Positions 33,428 to 40,898 of a DNA stretch of 49,164 nt are shown piece after piece. Made by a program: the position numbers and the translations under genes. Source of the DNA: an uncultured Clostridium sp. (GTDB lineage: Bacteria > Bacillota > Clostridia > Lachnospirales > Lachnospiraceae); contig CAUCIO010000001.1 of NCBI GenBank assembly GCA_958442925.1, positions 1 to 49,164 on the forward strand. The letters are read 5' to 3'. Every line of letters begins with the position of its first letter. The first letter of the stretch is position 1. A model generated the notes under the pieces. That model did not search any database, had not been told where the DNA came from, and was given only the letters and a program-made list of their open reading frames with translations.

Positions 33428-34462
33428 TTAAGGCATCAAAGAAACGCGGTAATTGCCAGGCGTTTCAGCTAATTCAAAGGCTTTTTCGTAATCCTCAAGG
33501 GGAACGCGATGAGAAATCAGCTGTGCTGTTTTTACAGTTCCGTGGTTCAGATACTGGCTGGCCAGACAGTAATCTCCCACATTCGCGCCTCCTGTGCCGA
33601 TGAGATGCCAGTTTCCATAGTGAATCTTATTTACGTCAAGATCTAAGGATGGGGACGGATATCCGGCTGCAAAGAATAAAATTTTTCCTCCGCGTCTGAC
33701 CTGTGAAAATGCCTGATCTACTGCAGGCTGATTTCCTACCGCCATAACCACATGATCTACCCCCTGATGGAAACTGAAGCGATCAGCAAAAGCTGTAATA
33801 TCTTCTTTTGCAGGATTGACAACATCGAATCCCAGAGAAGAGGCGACTTCAATTCTGTTTTCATTTACTTCGCTGATAAATACCCGGCATCCGAAGGCGC
33901 GGGCTACCTGGGCGTTCAGCATTCCCATATTACCGGCGCCAATCACAAGCATGGTATCATCCGGCTGAACATTCATTTTACGGATACCATGTACTGCTGT
34001 TGCCAGAGGTTCTAAATAGGAAGCTTCTTCAAAAGGAAGGGAATCCTCCATTTTAAACACCTGATGCTTAAACAGAAGCATATACTCAGCCATTCCAAAT
34101 CCTCCGGTTACGCCGGGAAGAGGATGGATTTCAGATGTATTTTTGCAGTTTTTTGTGTTTCCTGAGCGGCAGTCAGAACAGTATCCGCATCCTGTAAAAC
34201 CAACAGATACGTGATCTCCCGGTTTATATCCTTCCACTTCCGGCCCTACCATTTCAATAATTCCAGAAGCTTCATGGCCGGGAGCGTAAGGGAAGTGCTT
34301 GCTTCGTTCCCCCCTCATACCGTTCCAGTTCTGCCAGTCTGTTGTACAGATATTACAGCTTTTTACACGGATCAAAATCTGGCCTGCTTCCGGAACAGGA
34401 AGGGTATGTGTGCGAAGTTCCAGTTGTTTTACTCCATTCATTACAAGTGTTTTATATTCCAT
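33428..34462 (-). CDS. Zinc-dependent alcohol dehydrogenase (sugar-alcohol-phosphate type)
   Basis: A 344-residue medium-chain dehydrogenase. Catalytic zinc ligands are Cys39 (SCNICTTD) and His63/Glu64 (APGHEASG); structural zinc cysteines are 92, 95, 98 and 106. The nucleotide fold begins at LVIGAGNMGMLNAQVARAFG, with an acidic SEVNENR following beta-2, which favours NAD. Homologues include galactitol-1-phosphate and sorbitol dehydrogenases. Between IIA and IIB of a PTS it most likely oxidises the imported polyol phosphate to a ketose phosphate. Confidence 0.9.
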   Translation of the reverse strand: MEYKTLVMNGVKQLELRTHTLPVPEAGQILIRVKSCNICTTDWQNWNGMRGERSKHFPYAPGHEASGIIEMVGPEVEGYKPGDHVSVGFTGCGYCSDCRSGNTKNCKNTSEIHPLPGVTGGFGMAEYMLLFKHQVFKMEDSLPFEEASYLEPLATAVHGIRKMNVQPDDTMLVIGAGNMGMLNAQVARAFGCRVFISEVNENRIEVASSLGFDVVNPAKEDITAFADRFSFHQGVDHVVMAVGNQPAVDQAFSQVRRGGKILFFAAGYPSPSLDLDVNKIHYGNWHLIGTGGANVGDYCLASQYLNHGTVKTAQLISHRVPLEDYEKAFELAETPGNYRVSLMP

Positions 34463-34474
34463 GAAAATCCTCCT

Positions 34475-34939
34475 CTACAATTTAATTTGCTGAATGCTGT
34501 TTCCTGCTTCTTTTAAAACAGCCTGAACCAGTTCTTCCCCCTGTTTTTCCTGTCTGTTGATCGCGCAGCTGATAAGGATGCTGAGGTTCAAACCTGCAAT
34601 AGCGGGAATTTTTTTCTGTTTGGAGAAAAGAGCTACCGTATTACTTGGAGTTCCTCCTAACAGATCGACCAGAACGATATCGTTTTCATTTAACTGTGTC
34701 AGACGCGAAAATACTTTTTCCTGATAGGCAGTGACAGATATATCGCTTGTCAGAGGTATAAATTCTGTATTTTCCATTTTTCCGATTACAAGTTCAGCGC
34801 TTTTAATCAGTTCACTGCCAAAAAATCCATGGGTAAGGACTAAAATTTTAGGAAATGTCTGCTCTTGCTTCACTTCATTCTTGATAAAAACCACTCCCTC
34901 CAAAAAATAAGTTAGATTGCCTGATAGCGTATCAGACAT
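34475..34939 (-). CDS. PTS mannose/fructose/sorbose family IIA component
   Basis: A cytoplasmic phosphocarrier of about 154 residues. PKILVLTHGFFGSELIKSAE carries the active His of EIIA-Man, and VLVDLLGGTPSNTVALF is the second family motif. First gene after the sigma-54 promoter. The start is uncertain: ATG 34939 has AAAAGG at 8 nt and gives an N-terminal extension of about 30 residues; ATG 34957 lacks a ribosome site; a strong GGAGGG at about 34896-34901 has no ATG, GTG or TTG in frame at normal spacing. Confidence 0.85.
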   Translation of the reverse strand: MSDTLSGNLTYFLEGVVFIKNEVKQEQTFPKILVLTHGFFGSELIKSAELVIGKMENTEFIPLTSDISVTAYQEKVFSRLTQLNENDIVLVDLLGGTPSNTVALFSKQKKIPAIAGLNLSILISCAINRQEKQGEELVQAVLKEAGNSIQQIKL

Positions 34940-34980
34940 ACGGCCTGCCTTTTGCATATATGCTTTTGTCTATAAATAAA

Positions 34981-34996
34981 AGCATAAAGGATGCCA
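34981..34996 (-). promoter_or_regulatory. Sigma-54 (-24/-12) promoter of the PTS operon
   Basis: Minus strand TGGCATCCTTTATGCT: GG (34995-34994) and GC (34983-34982) are exactly 10 nt apart. Predicted start near 34970. The operon's own LevR-type activator has the GAFTGA loop needed for this promoter class. An 8-bp inverted repeat ATGCTTTT (34960-34967) / AAAAGCAT (34978-34985) overlaps the -12 element and start site. Confidence 0.85.
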
Positions 34997-35101
34997 TAAA
35001 GATAAAAAAACAAATTTTTTACAAGTAATAATTGATATTTACAGGTTTTATTGCGAAAAATAACTGATATTTCAGAAAAATATAAGAAAAAAGGATGGTG
35101 C

Positions 35102-35131
35102 TTCGACACTGCTTTGCCATATTTCGACACT
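35102..35131 (-). promoter_or_regulatory. Phased direct repeats, candidate upstream activator site
   Basis: TTCGACACT occurs at 35102-35110 and again at 35123-35131, spaced 21 bp (two helical turns). The pair is about 105-135 bp upstream of the PTS sigma-54 promoter, a normal distance for enhancer-binding protein sites. Confidence 0.55.
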
Positions 35132-35137
35132 AATAAC

Positions 35138-35171
35138 CGGTTCCTCTGTGATAAAATCACAGACAGAACCG
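35138..35171. repeat. Imperfect palindrome between PTS operon and thioredoxin gene
   Basis: CGGTTC-CT-CTGTGAT (35138-35152), loop AAA, ATCACAG-ACA-GAACCG (35156-35171). It covers the -35 region of the plus promoter at 35160-35188 and lies next to the PTS activator repeats, so it may be an operator or an RNA hairpin. Confidence 0.45.
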
Positions 35172-35188
35172 TCTTCTCTCTGTATAAT
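35160..35188 (+). promoter_or_regulatory. Sigma-A promoter of the thioredoxin-like gene
   Basis: CAGACA (35160-35165), 17-nt spacer, TATAAT (35183-35188). The -35 is weak and lies inside the palindrome. Confidence 0.5.
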
Positions 35189-35267
35189 AAAATCAAACTT
35201 AAGAAAAGATAATTCATAAGTCCTGGAGACAGAGAAAAAGGGCCTGTCAAGGCGGAAAGGAATAAAT

Positions 35268-35588
35268 ATGGAGAAAATTTTAACAATGGAAAACTTTGAG
35301 ACAGAGCTTGCGGGAATGCAAAATGGAAAGGCTATGCTGGTAGATTTCTGGGCCCCCTGGTGCGCACCCTGCAGAATGCAGCTTCCTATTGTGAAACAGA
35401 TGGCGGAGGACGGATATCAGGTGGGAACGGTAAACGTCAGCGAGCAGATGAATCTGTCAAGGCGCTTAGGCGTTATGAATATTCCGACTCTGGTGGTATT
35501 TAAGGATGGAAAGGAATATCAGAGATTTGTGGGGTTTCAGTCCCGCGAGACCCTGGAAAGCGCTGTAAAGCGGGCAGATGAAGCCTAG
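35268..35588 (+). CDS. Thioredoxin-family protein (WCAPC active site)
   Basis: A 106-residue cytoplasmic dithiol oxidoreductase. The active site is FWAPWCAPCRMQ (Cys32 and Cys35), with Ala in place of the usual Gly between the cysteines. The cis-proline is NIPTLVVF (Pro73), and DGKEYQRFVGF is the closing strand. Length is normal for thioredoxin. Its monocistronic unit has its own promoter and a strong terminator. No thioredoxin reductase gene is adjacent. Confidence 0.92.
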   Translation: MEKILTMENFETELAGMQNGKAMLVDFWAPWCAPCRMQLPIVKQMAEDGYQVGTVNVSEQMNLSRRLGVMNIPTLVVFKDGKEYQRFVGFQSRETLESAVKRADEA

Positions 35589-35598
35589 AATAAGAGTA

Positions 35599-35660
35599 AA
35601 AGCTTCAGCAGGAGGAGTGAGCCGAAGGATAAAAGGCCCGTTTCTCCTGCTGAAGCTTTC
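35599..35660. terminator. Intrinsic terminator after the thioredoxin-like gene
   Basis: Perfect 16-bp arms: AAAGCTTCAGCAGGAG (35599-35614) and CTCCTGCTGAAGCTTT (35644-35659). It also faces the convergent YgjV-like gene. Confidence 0.75.
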
Positions 35661-35692
35661 GTCAGGACGAAAATAGAATAGATAATCCGAAA

Positions 35693-36220
35693 CTACTCCT
35701 CTACCCGATCCAGGGATTTCCAGCCAAACCGGAAAATAGAGACGATCATGGAAAACTCCGTGACGACCTCGTCAAGGATGCCGGCCAGAGAACCGGACAT
35801 GGCGTTATAGGTAATCCAGAGAGGCGAATTGATAAGCATTCCGGCCAGCCTGATTTTCTGCGGATTGTGGGAATATCCTGCAATAGTGGATGCAATATTT
35901 GCCGCTACCGGGAGAATGGAGATCCAGCCGGACCAGGTGAGAACCAGGGTTATAATCTGAAGAAAGCAGATGATGGCACACATGCCCCAGCTCTTGGCAA
36001 ATTTCCATTTTCCGCCCAGGCAGAAGGAGCGGAAGGTATTGATAATGTAGCTGATTCCGCCTGTCATTGCTCCCAGGAGAATCAGGTGAATCGTATAGAT
36101 GAAGTAAGATAAAAACTGGATACGGAACAGATTTCGGTTGCTTTTGCACTGGTAGGAAAAAAAGAACAGTAAGGTTCCGGCGAATCCAATACACTGGATC
36201 ACAAAATATCGCGTGGTCAT
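35693..36220 (-). CDS. YgjV-like inner-membrane protein, function unknown
   Basis: A 175-residue membrane protein with about six helices. It begins YFVIQCIGFAGTLLFFFSYQ and includes FRIQFLSYFIYTIHLILLGA followed by MTGGISYIINTFRS, the pattern of the YgjV family. No catalytic motif is seen. Start ATG 36220 has AAAGGA 9 nt upstream; the ATG at 36247 has no ribosome site. It stands alone between two convergent or divergent neighbours, so context gives no role. Confidence 0.75.
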   Translation of the reverse strand: MTTRYFVIQCIGFAGTLLFFFSYQCKSNRNLFRIQFLSYFIYTIHLILLGAMTGGISYIINTFRSFCLGGKWKFAKSWGMCAIICFLQIITLVLTWSGWISILPVAANIASTIAGYSHNPQKIRLAGMLINSPLWITYNAMSGSLAGILDEVVTEFSMIVSIFRFGWKSLDRVEE

Positions 36221-36460
36221 GCTGCTTGTTCCTTTCTCAGCAGCCATTACAACGCAGGCTGCTGCTGACTTAATCTGTATTCAGGCCGGAGAAGGCCCTG
36301 ATCCCAGTATACCAGCCATTGTCCCGGCAGGCAAGCCCGGAGAAGGCTTTAAAGCGGGATTTAAAGGGAAATAAGGGTGGAAATGAACAGCGCAATGTGC
36401 TAAACTGTCCATATTGTGAGTTATTGACGGACAGAAAAGTTAGTATGTAGGAGAAGGATT

Positions 36461-37399
36461 ATGAGAGAGACATCACTGGTAATTATGGCGGCCGGAATTG
36501 GAAGCCGCTTCGGCGGTGGAATTAAGCAGCTGGAACCGGTAGGACCTGGCGGAGAGATCATTATGGACTACTCCATTCACGATGCTTTAGAAGCTGGCTT
36601 CAACGATATTATCTTTATTATCAGGAAGGATCTGGAGCAGGATTTTAAGGAAATTATCGGAAAGAGGATTGAAAAGATTGCTCCTGTGTCCTATGCGTTT
36701 CAGGAACTTTCAGATCTGCCGGAGGGATGTTTTGTCCCGGAGGACAGAAAGAAACCCTGGGGAACCGGCCAGGCGGTGTTAAGCGCCAAAGATCTGATTA
36801 AAAATCCATTCCTGGTGATTAATGCAGACGATTATTATGGAAAAGAGGCCTTCCAGACTATTCACGACTACCTGGTTCACACCATGGATACAGAACGGGA
36901 GGGGGAGCCCTACGATATCTGCATGGCCGGATTTATCCTGGCTAATACGCTGAGTGAGAACGGAGGCGTTACAAGAGGCGTCTGCTGCGTGGGAGAAGAT
37001 GGGATTTTAAAGAGCGTGACAGAGACCTACCAGATTGAGAAAAAGGACGGAGGCCTGTCTGCGTTTGACAAGGAGGGAAATCCTGTGTCCGTATCAAGCG
37101 GACAGCATGTTTCCATGAACATGTGGGGTCTGACTCCATCCTTTGTGAAAGCTCTTGAGGAAGGATTTCCAGAGTTTTTAAAAGGACCGGGCGCGCAGGA
37201 TTTGAAGGCAGAATACCTGCTTCCCACAATTATTGACCAGATGATTCGGCAGGGACGGGCAAAGGTGACAGTTCTGGAGACAAAGGATAAATGGTTCGGC
37301 GTCACCTATAAGGAGGACAAGGAGACGGTAAGCCAGGCTATCCGGGAGCTCTGCCGTCAGGGCGTTTATAAAGACTGCCTTTTTGAGACAGGCAGGTAG
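36461..37399 (+). CDS. Nucleotidyltransferase family protein (sugar-nucleotide type)
   Basis: A 312-residue NTP-transferase fold. The N-terminus SLVIMAAGIGSRFGGGIKQL is the nucleotide-binding loop, a variant of GxGxR(x)nK. INADDYYGKEAF supplies the metal-binding Asp residues. It likely couples a sugar or alcohol phosphate to a nucleotide, as in GlmU, RmlA or LicC enzymes, but the acceptor cannot be read from the sequence. GAGAAGGA precedes the ATG. An unknown gene follows 24 nt later, probably co-transcribed. Confidence 0.82.
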   Translation: MRETSLVIMAAGIGSRFGGGIKQLEPVGPGGEIIMDYSIHDALEAGFNDIIFIIRKDLEQDFKEIIGKRIEKIAPVSYAFQELSDLPEGCFVPEDRKKPWGTGQAVLSAKDLIKNPFLVINADDYYGKEAFQTIHDYLVHTMDTEREGEPYDICMAGFILANTLSENGGVTRGVCCVGEDGILKSVTETYQIEKKDGGLSAFDKEGNPVSVSSGQHVSMNMWGLTPSFVKALEEGFPEFLKGPGAQDLKAEYLLPTIIDQMIRQGRAKVTVLETKDKWFGVTYKEDKETVSQAIRELCRQGVYKDCLFETGR

Positions 37400-37423
37400 G
37401 AAACAGCGGAGAGGATCCTGCAT

Positions 37424-38080
37424 ATGATATGGTATAACTTTGAGAAGGAGCCATATTGTATGCAGGATTTTTTAGATGGTGATCCGGCTGCTTCCGGGCC
37501 GCCGGATACGGGACTTTCGGAAACAATCAGGGATTTTGAATATTTTTCCATGCTCTGTCCTGGAAAGCTGAGGGGAATCCAGACGGAAGTAAGGGCAGCC
37601 TGTGACCGGCTGGATTACAAGGGAAGCCCTATTTACGACGAGTATCCGGATCGCACAGCCATGGAACAGATCAGCAGGGAGATTGCCCGCCGGGTATCAG
37701 AGGGTTTATCAGAGCCGGGAGATTCAGCGCTTTATACGGCAGAGGTCCGTTTCTACAGCGGAACCGTCATTACAGGAAACCCGGCGCCTCAGGTGTGCGC
37801 CATGGAAGCAGGCTTTCCCCCAGGGGAGACAGAGGAGGAGAGGAACGGAGAGGCGGAACGACTACATATGGAAGGCCTGAATCATAGAAGAGAAGAAAAA
37901 GGGCCGGGTCCTGCCAGGCCGTGGGGGCCGCCTCCGCTGCCTCCAGGCGATCCGTGGGACCCCTGGCTGCCTCCAAATCATCCGGGAAGCCATAAAAATC
38001 CGGACTGGGGAGACATCGCAGCGCTTCTTCTGTTTTCGGAAATTCAGTGCAGAAGATGCCGAAACAGAGGACGCCGTTAA
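37424..38080 (+). CDS. Unknown protein with Pro/Trp-rich C-terminal region
   Basis: I do not recognise this 218-residue protein. Residues 1-135 are acidic, mixed and likely folded, with CDRLDYKGSPIYDEYPDRTA and REIARRVSEGLSE. Residues about 135-160 are charged. Residues about 160-200 are a low-complexity stretch rich in Pro, Gly and Trp (GPPPLPPGDPWDPWLPPNHP). The tail ends EIQCRRCRNRGRR, with a CxxC pair in a basic context. No signal peptide or membrane helix is seen. The start may be 37424 or the ATG at 37460, which has a better AAGGAG. It follows the nucleotidyltransferase gene closely. Confidence 0.7.
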   Translation: MIWYNFEKEPYCMQDFLDGDPAASGPPDTGLSETIRDFEYFSMLCPGKLRGIQTEVRAACDRLDYKGSPIYDEYPDRTAMEQISREIARRVSEGLSEPGDSALYTAEVRFYSGTVITGNPAPQVCAMEAGFPPGETEEERNGEAERLHMEGLNHRREEKGPGPARPWGPPPLPPGDPWDPWLPPNHPGSHKNPDWGDIAALLLFSEIQCRRCRNRGRR

Positions 38081-38092
38081 ATAGATTCTTTC

Positions 38093-38122
38093 TTGTTAGA
38101 ATTTAGGAGGATATGGTATAAT
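38093..38122 (+). promoter_or_regulatory. Sigma-A promoter of the propeller-like protein gene
   Basis: TTGTTA (38093-38098), 18-nt spacer, TATAAT (38117-38122). Predicted start near 38129, just before the palindrome at 38132. Confidence 0.7.
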
Positions 38123-38131
38123 TATAGGTAC

Positions 38132-38155
38132 CAGCGTCAGCGTACGCTGACGCTG
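38132..38155. promoter_or_regulatory. 24-bp perfect palindrome at the transcription start
   Basis: The left half is CAGCGT twice and the right half ACGCTG twice, so the element is both a tandem direct repeat and a perfect palindrome. It begins about 3 nt after the predicted start site. A repressor operator, or a 5' hairpin that protects the message, would both fit. Confidence 0.7.
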
Positions 38156-38188
38156 ACCAGATGATTTCAATATTTGAGGATAAACAGC

Positions 38189-40723
38189 ATGAAAAAAATC
38201 AGTAAGAAAGTATGGATGATTATGATGGCTGTCATAGCGGCTGCAGCTTTGTCTGTGGCTGCTGTGACGGTTTTAAAGGACAAAAAGCAGGAGAACGCGG
38301 CATATACGCCTATTGAAGACGGAAATATTCCGGTTGCCTATATGGAAATGGGGGGAAGGCAGATGAACCGCCTTCACGGATTTCTGGAGGACAGGAGAGA
38401 GTGGGCGGATCGGGGAAACCTGACAGTGCTTCCGGATAATCGGAAACTGACAGTGGACTTCTACAACCTGGACAGCCGGATTACGGGAATTCAGTATGAG
38501 ATCCGCAGTATGGAAGACGAGAGCCTGATTGAGCGGACGATAGTTAAGGACTGGCATCAGGATGAAGGTGCGGCGGAGGCGGTGACGATTCTGCCGATTC
38601 AGAACTTAATTGACAAGGACGAGGAATATATTCTGACTCTTGCTATTGCCACAGAGCACCAGCCGGAGATTTATTACTATACCAGAATTGTCTGGACAGA
38701 CGATGCCTATGTAGAGCCGATGCTTCAGATGGCTGAGACATTTTCAGACAATACGTTTCATTATGAGAATGCTTCTGATCTGACTACCTATCTGGAGACA
38801 GACCCTGCGGCGGATAACAGTTCGCTGGGACGAGTGACTCTGAAAAACAGCTTTGATCAGATTACCTGGGGCAATCTTTCTCTGGAAAAAACCGGAAATG
38901 TGGAAATGGAGCTGAAGGAGCTTCAGGGCAATATGGCCACCCTCTGCCTGAACTATGTGGCTGCCAGTGTCCCCAAAGAGGAAACAGACTCAGAGGAAGC
39001 GGAAAAAGAGCAGAAAAGTCCGGAAAACAGGGAGTATTACGATATTACGGAAAGCTTTACTATGAGATGGAGCGCTCAGAGAATCTATATGATGGATTAT
39101 GAGAGAACCATGAATCAGATTTTTGACGGAAGTTCAGATCTGTATTCAGGAAAGAGGATTATGCTTGGAATCTCTGACGGCAGCGGTATTCAGGAACTGC
39201 GCTCTCCAAACGGCGGATACCAGGCCTTTGCAGTCAATAAGGAACTCTGGCTCTACAGCCGTGCAGACAATCAGAGCACCCGTGTGTTCAGCTTCCGCCA
39301 GAGCGAGACAGATGAGATGGCAAATCTTCAGGATTACGGAATTAAGCTTCTGTCTGCAGGCGATGATGGGACTGTCGATTTTCTTGTAAACGGCTATATG
39401 AGCCGGGGAAGCCATGAAGGCAGTGTAGGCGTTTCTCTGTGGCGGTATGAAAAGGGAACGAATACTCTGACAGAACGTCTGTATCTTCCTGCCAACGAAA
39501 GCAGCGAGGAACTGCTGATGGGCATGGATTCTTTAAGCTGTCTGAGCGGCAGCGGAACTTTGTATCTTCTCATGGGCAATACAGTTTACTCGGTGGATAC
39601 AGCTTCCCATCAGGCTAAGGCTCTGGCGGAAGGCATGACAGAGGAAAACTTTGCCGTAAGTCCGAGACAGGAACGGATTGCATGGCAGGACGGAGAGGAA
39701 CTGCATAACAGCTCCGCCGTTCACATCCTGGATCTGGAGACGGGAAAGGATGCCCAGATTAAAGCGCCTGAGGGAAGCAGTATCCGCCTTCTGGGCTTTG
39801 TGGGAGAAGATTTAGTTTACGGTCTGGCAGAGGAAAATTCCAGCGTAAAGGTAAACGGCCGTACAGTTCAGGGGCCGATGTACGCCCTGGAAATTGTGGG
39901 GAAGGATATGAATCTTCAGACAAGGTATGAAAAAGAAGGCGTTTATATTACAGATGTGGAGATTGAGGGCAGCCGGGTCCATCTGCAGAGAATGACCAGA
40001 GTTGGAGACAGTTATATGGCAGCCGGTGCAGATACTCTGGTCTGCAACGAGGAGGTGGAGGAAGATTCCATGGAAGGAATCGGATATCTGGCCTCTGAGG
40101 AACGGGGCCGGGTATATTTTGTGCAGCTGTCAGACTCTGTTTCCGGCAGCGTGGATATAAAGGTTCCGTCCAGGGCAGTGGCTGAGGAAAATAATACGGT
40201 AACTTTGGGACAGACAGATCGTTCCGGCAGGCGTCAGTATTACGCCTACAGCGGCGGCAGGCTGAGAGGCGTATTTGAAAGCTTTACGGACGCGGTATCG
40301 GCAGCTTACGATGGAATGGGAATTGTGACAGACGGGGATGGAAACATGTTCTGGTCCAGAGTAGGCCGGGCCGATATGATGACCATTCGAAACCCCGAGA
40401 GCCTTGTTCCTGATTTAGAGCGGTATCTGAAGGGCTTTGAGGAGGGCGATCAGGAAACCTCAGACGGAGGGGCAATCGTTGACGCAGGAGGCCTTTCCCT
40501 GAATCAGGTACTCTATTTCATCAGCCGCGGTTATCCGGTGGCAGCCTATACCGGCGATGGTTCCTATGCCGTTATCTATGGGTACGATTCCTATAATATT
40601 TCCTGCCTCTGGTATCCGGGAACCGAGCAGGCTTACACAGAGAAAATGGGCCTTAACGACGCGTCAGCCTGGTTTGAGGCCAACGGAGGAAATGGCTTTG
40701 TGGCGTTTCTGTTCGCAGATTAA
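38189..40723 (+). CDS. Large membrane-anchored beta-propeller-like protein, unknown function
   Basis: An 844-residue exported protein. An N-terminal basic stretch and one hydrophobic helix (about 8-30, VWMIMMAVIAAAALSVAAVT) lack a lipobox, so it is likely an uncleaved anchor. The body resembles TolB or WD-type propeller repeats: GGYQAFAVNKELWLYSRADN, FAVSPRQERIAWQDGEEL followed by LDLETGK, and KVNGRTVQGPMYALEI. The last about 90 residues (LSLNQVLYFISRGYPVAAYT, then GSYAVIYGYDSYNISCLWYP) look like the end of a C39-type peptidase fold, but the usual catalytic His position appears to hold Ser or Tyr. ATG 38189 follows GAGGA at 8 nt. Propeller identity is by eye. Confidence 0.72.
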   Translation: MKKISKKVWMIMMAVIAAAALSVAAVTVLKDKKQENAAYTPIEDGNIPVAYMEMGGRQMNRLHGFLEDRREWADRGNLTVLPDNRKLTVDFYNLDSRITGIQYEIRSMEDESLIERTIVKDWHQDEGAAEAVTILPIQNLIDKDEEYILTLAIATEHQPEIYYYTRIVWTDDAYVEPMLQMAETFSDNTFHYENASDLTTYLETDPAADNSSLGRVTLKNSFDQITWGNLSLEKTGNVEMELKELQGNMATLCLNYVAASVPKEETDSEEAEKEQKSPENREYYDITESFTMRWSAQRIYMMDYERTMNQIFDGSSDLYSGKRIMLGISDGSGIQELRSPNGGYQAFAVNKELWLYSRADNQSTRVFSFRQSETDEMANLQDYGIKLLSAGDDGTVDFLVNGYMSRGSHEGSVGVSLWRYEKGTNTLTERLYLPANESSEELLMGMDSLSCLSGSGTLYLLMGNTVYSVDTASHQAKALAEGMTEENFAVSPRQERIAWQDGEELHNSSAVHILDLETGKDAQIKAPEGSSIRLLGFVGEDLVYGLAEENSSVKVNGRTVQGPMYALEIVGKDMNLQTRYEKEGVYITDVEIEGSRVHLQRMTRVGDSYMAAGADTLVCNEEVEEDSMEGIGYLASEERGRVYFVQLSDSVSGSVDIKVPSRAVAEENNTVTLGQTDRSGRRQYYAYSGGRLRGVFESFTDAVSAAYDGMGIVTDGDGNMFWSRVGRADMMTIRNPESLVPDLERYLKGFEEGDQETSDGGAIVDAGGLSLNQVLYFISRGYPVAAYTGDGSYAVIYGYDSYNISCLWYPGTEQAYTEKMGLNDASAWFEANGGNGFVAFLFAD

Positions 40724-40735
40724 TGGGTATTCATC

Positions 40736-40763
40736 TTTACAAATTCTGCTGATATGTTATAAT
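40736..40763 (+). promoter_or_regulatory. Sigma-A promoter of murA
   Basis: TTTACA (40736-40741), 16-nt spacer, TATAAT (40758-40763). About 130 nt of leader precede the murA ATG. No structured element is recognised in it. Confidence 0.65.
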
Positions 40764-40898
40764 CAGTTAATAAAAAGTTCATGTTCTCGCAGGAACAGCG
40801 ACAAAAAGCCATAAAAATGTAAGAGTTGGGACAGTCAGAGAGCATGGCGGACATGATCCGCCAGAGCTCTTCTCGCCAAATATAGATAGAGGTGCAAG

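Noticed and set aside
36285..36347. CCGGAGAAGGC direct repeat upstream of the nucleotidyltransferase gene
   Set aside because: Only two 11-bp copies 52 bp apart, not aligned with a promoter; too weak to interpret.
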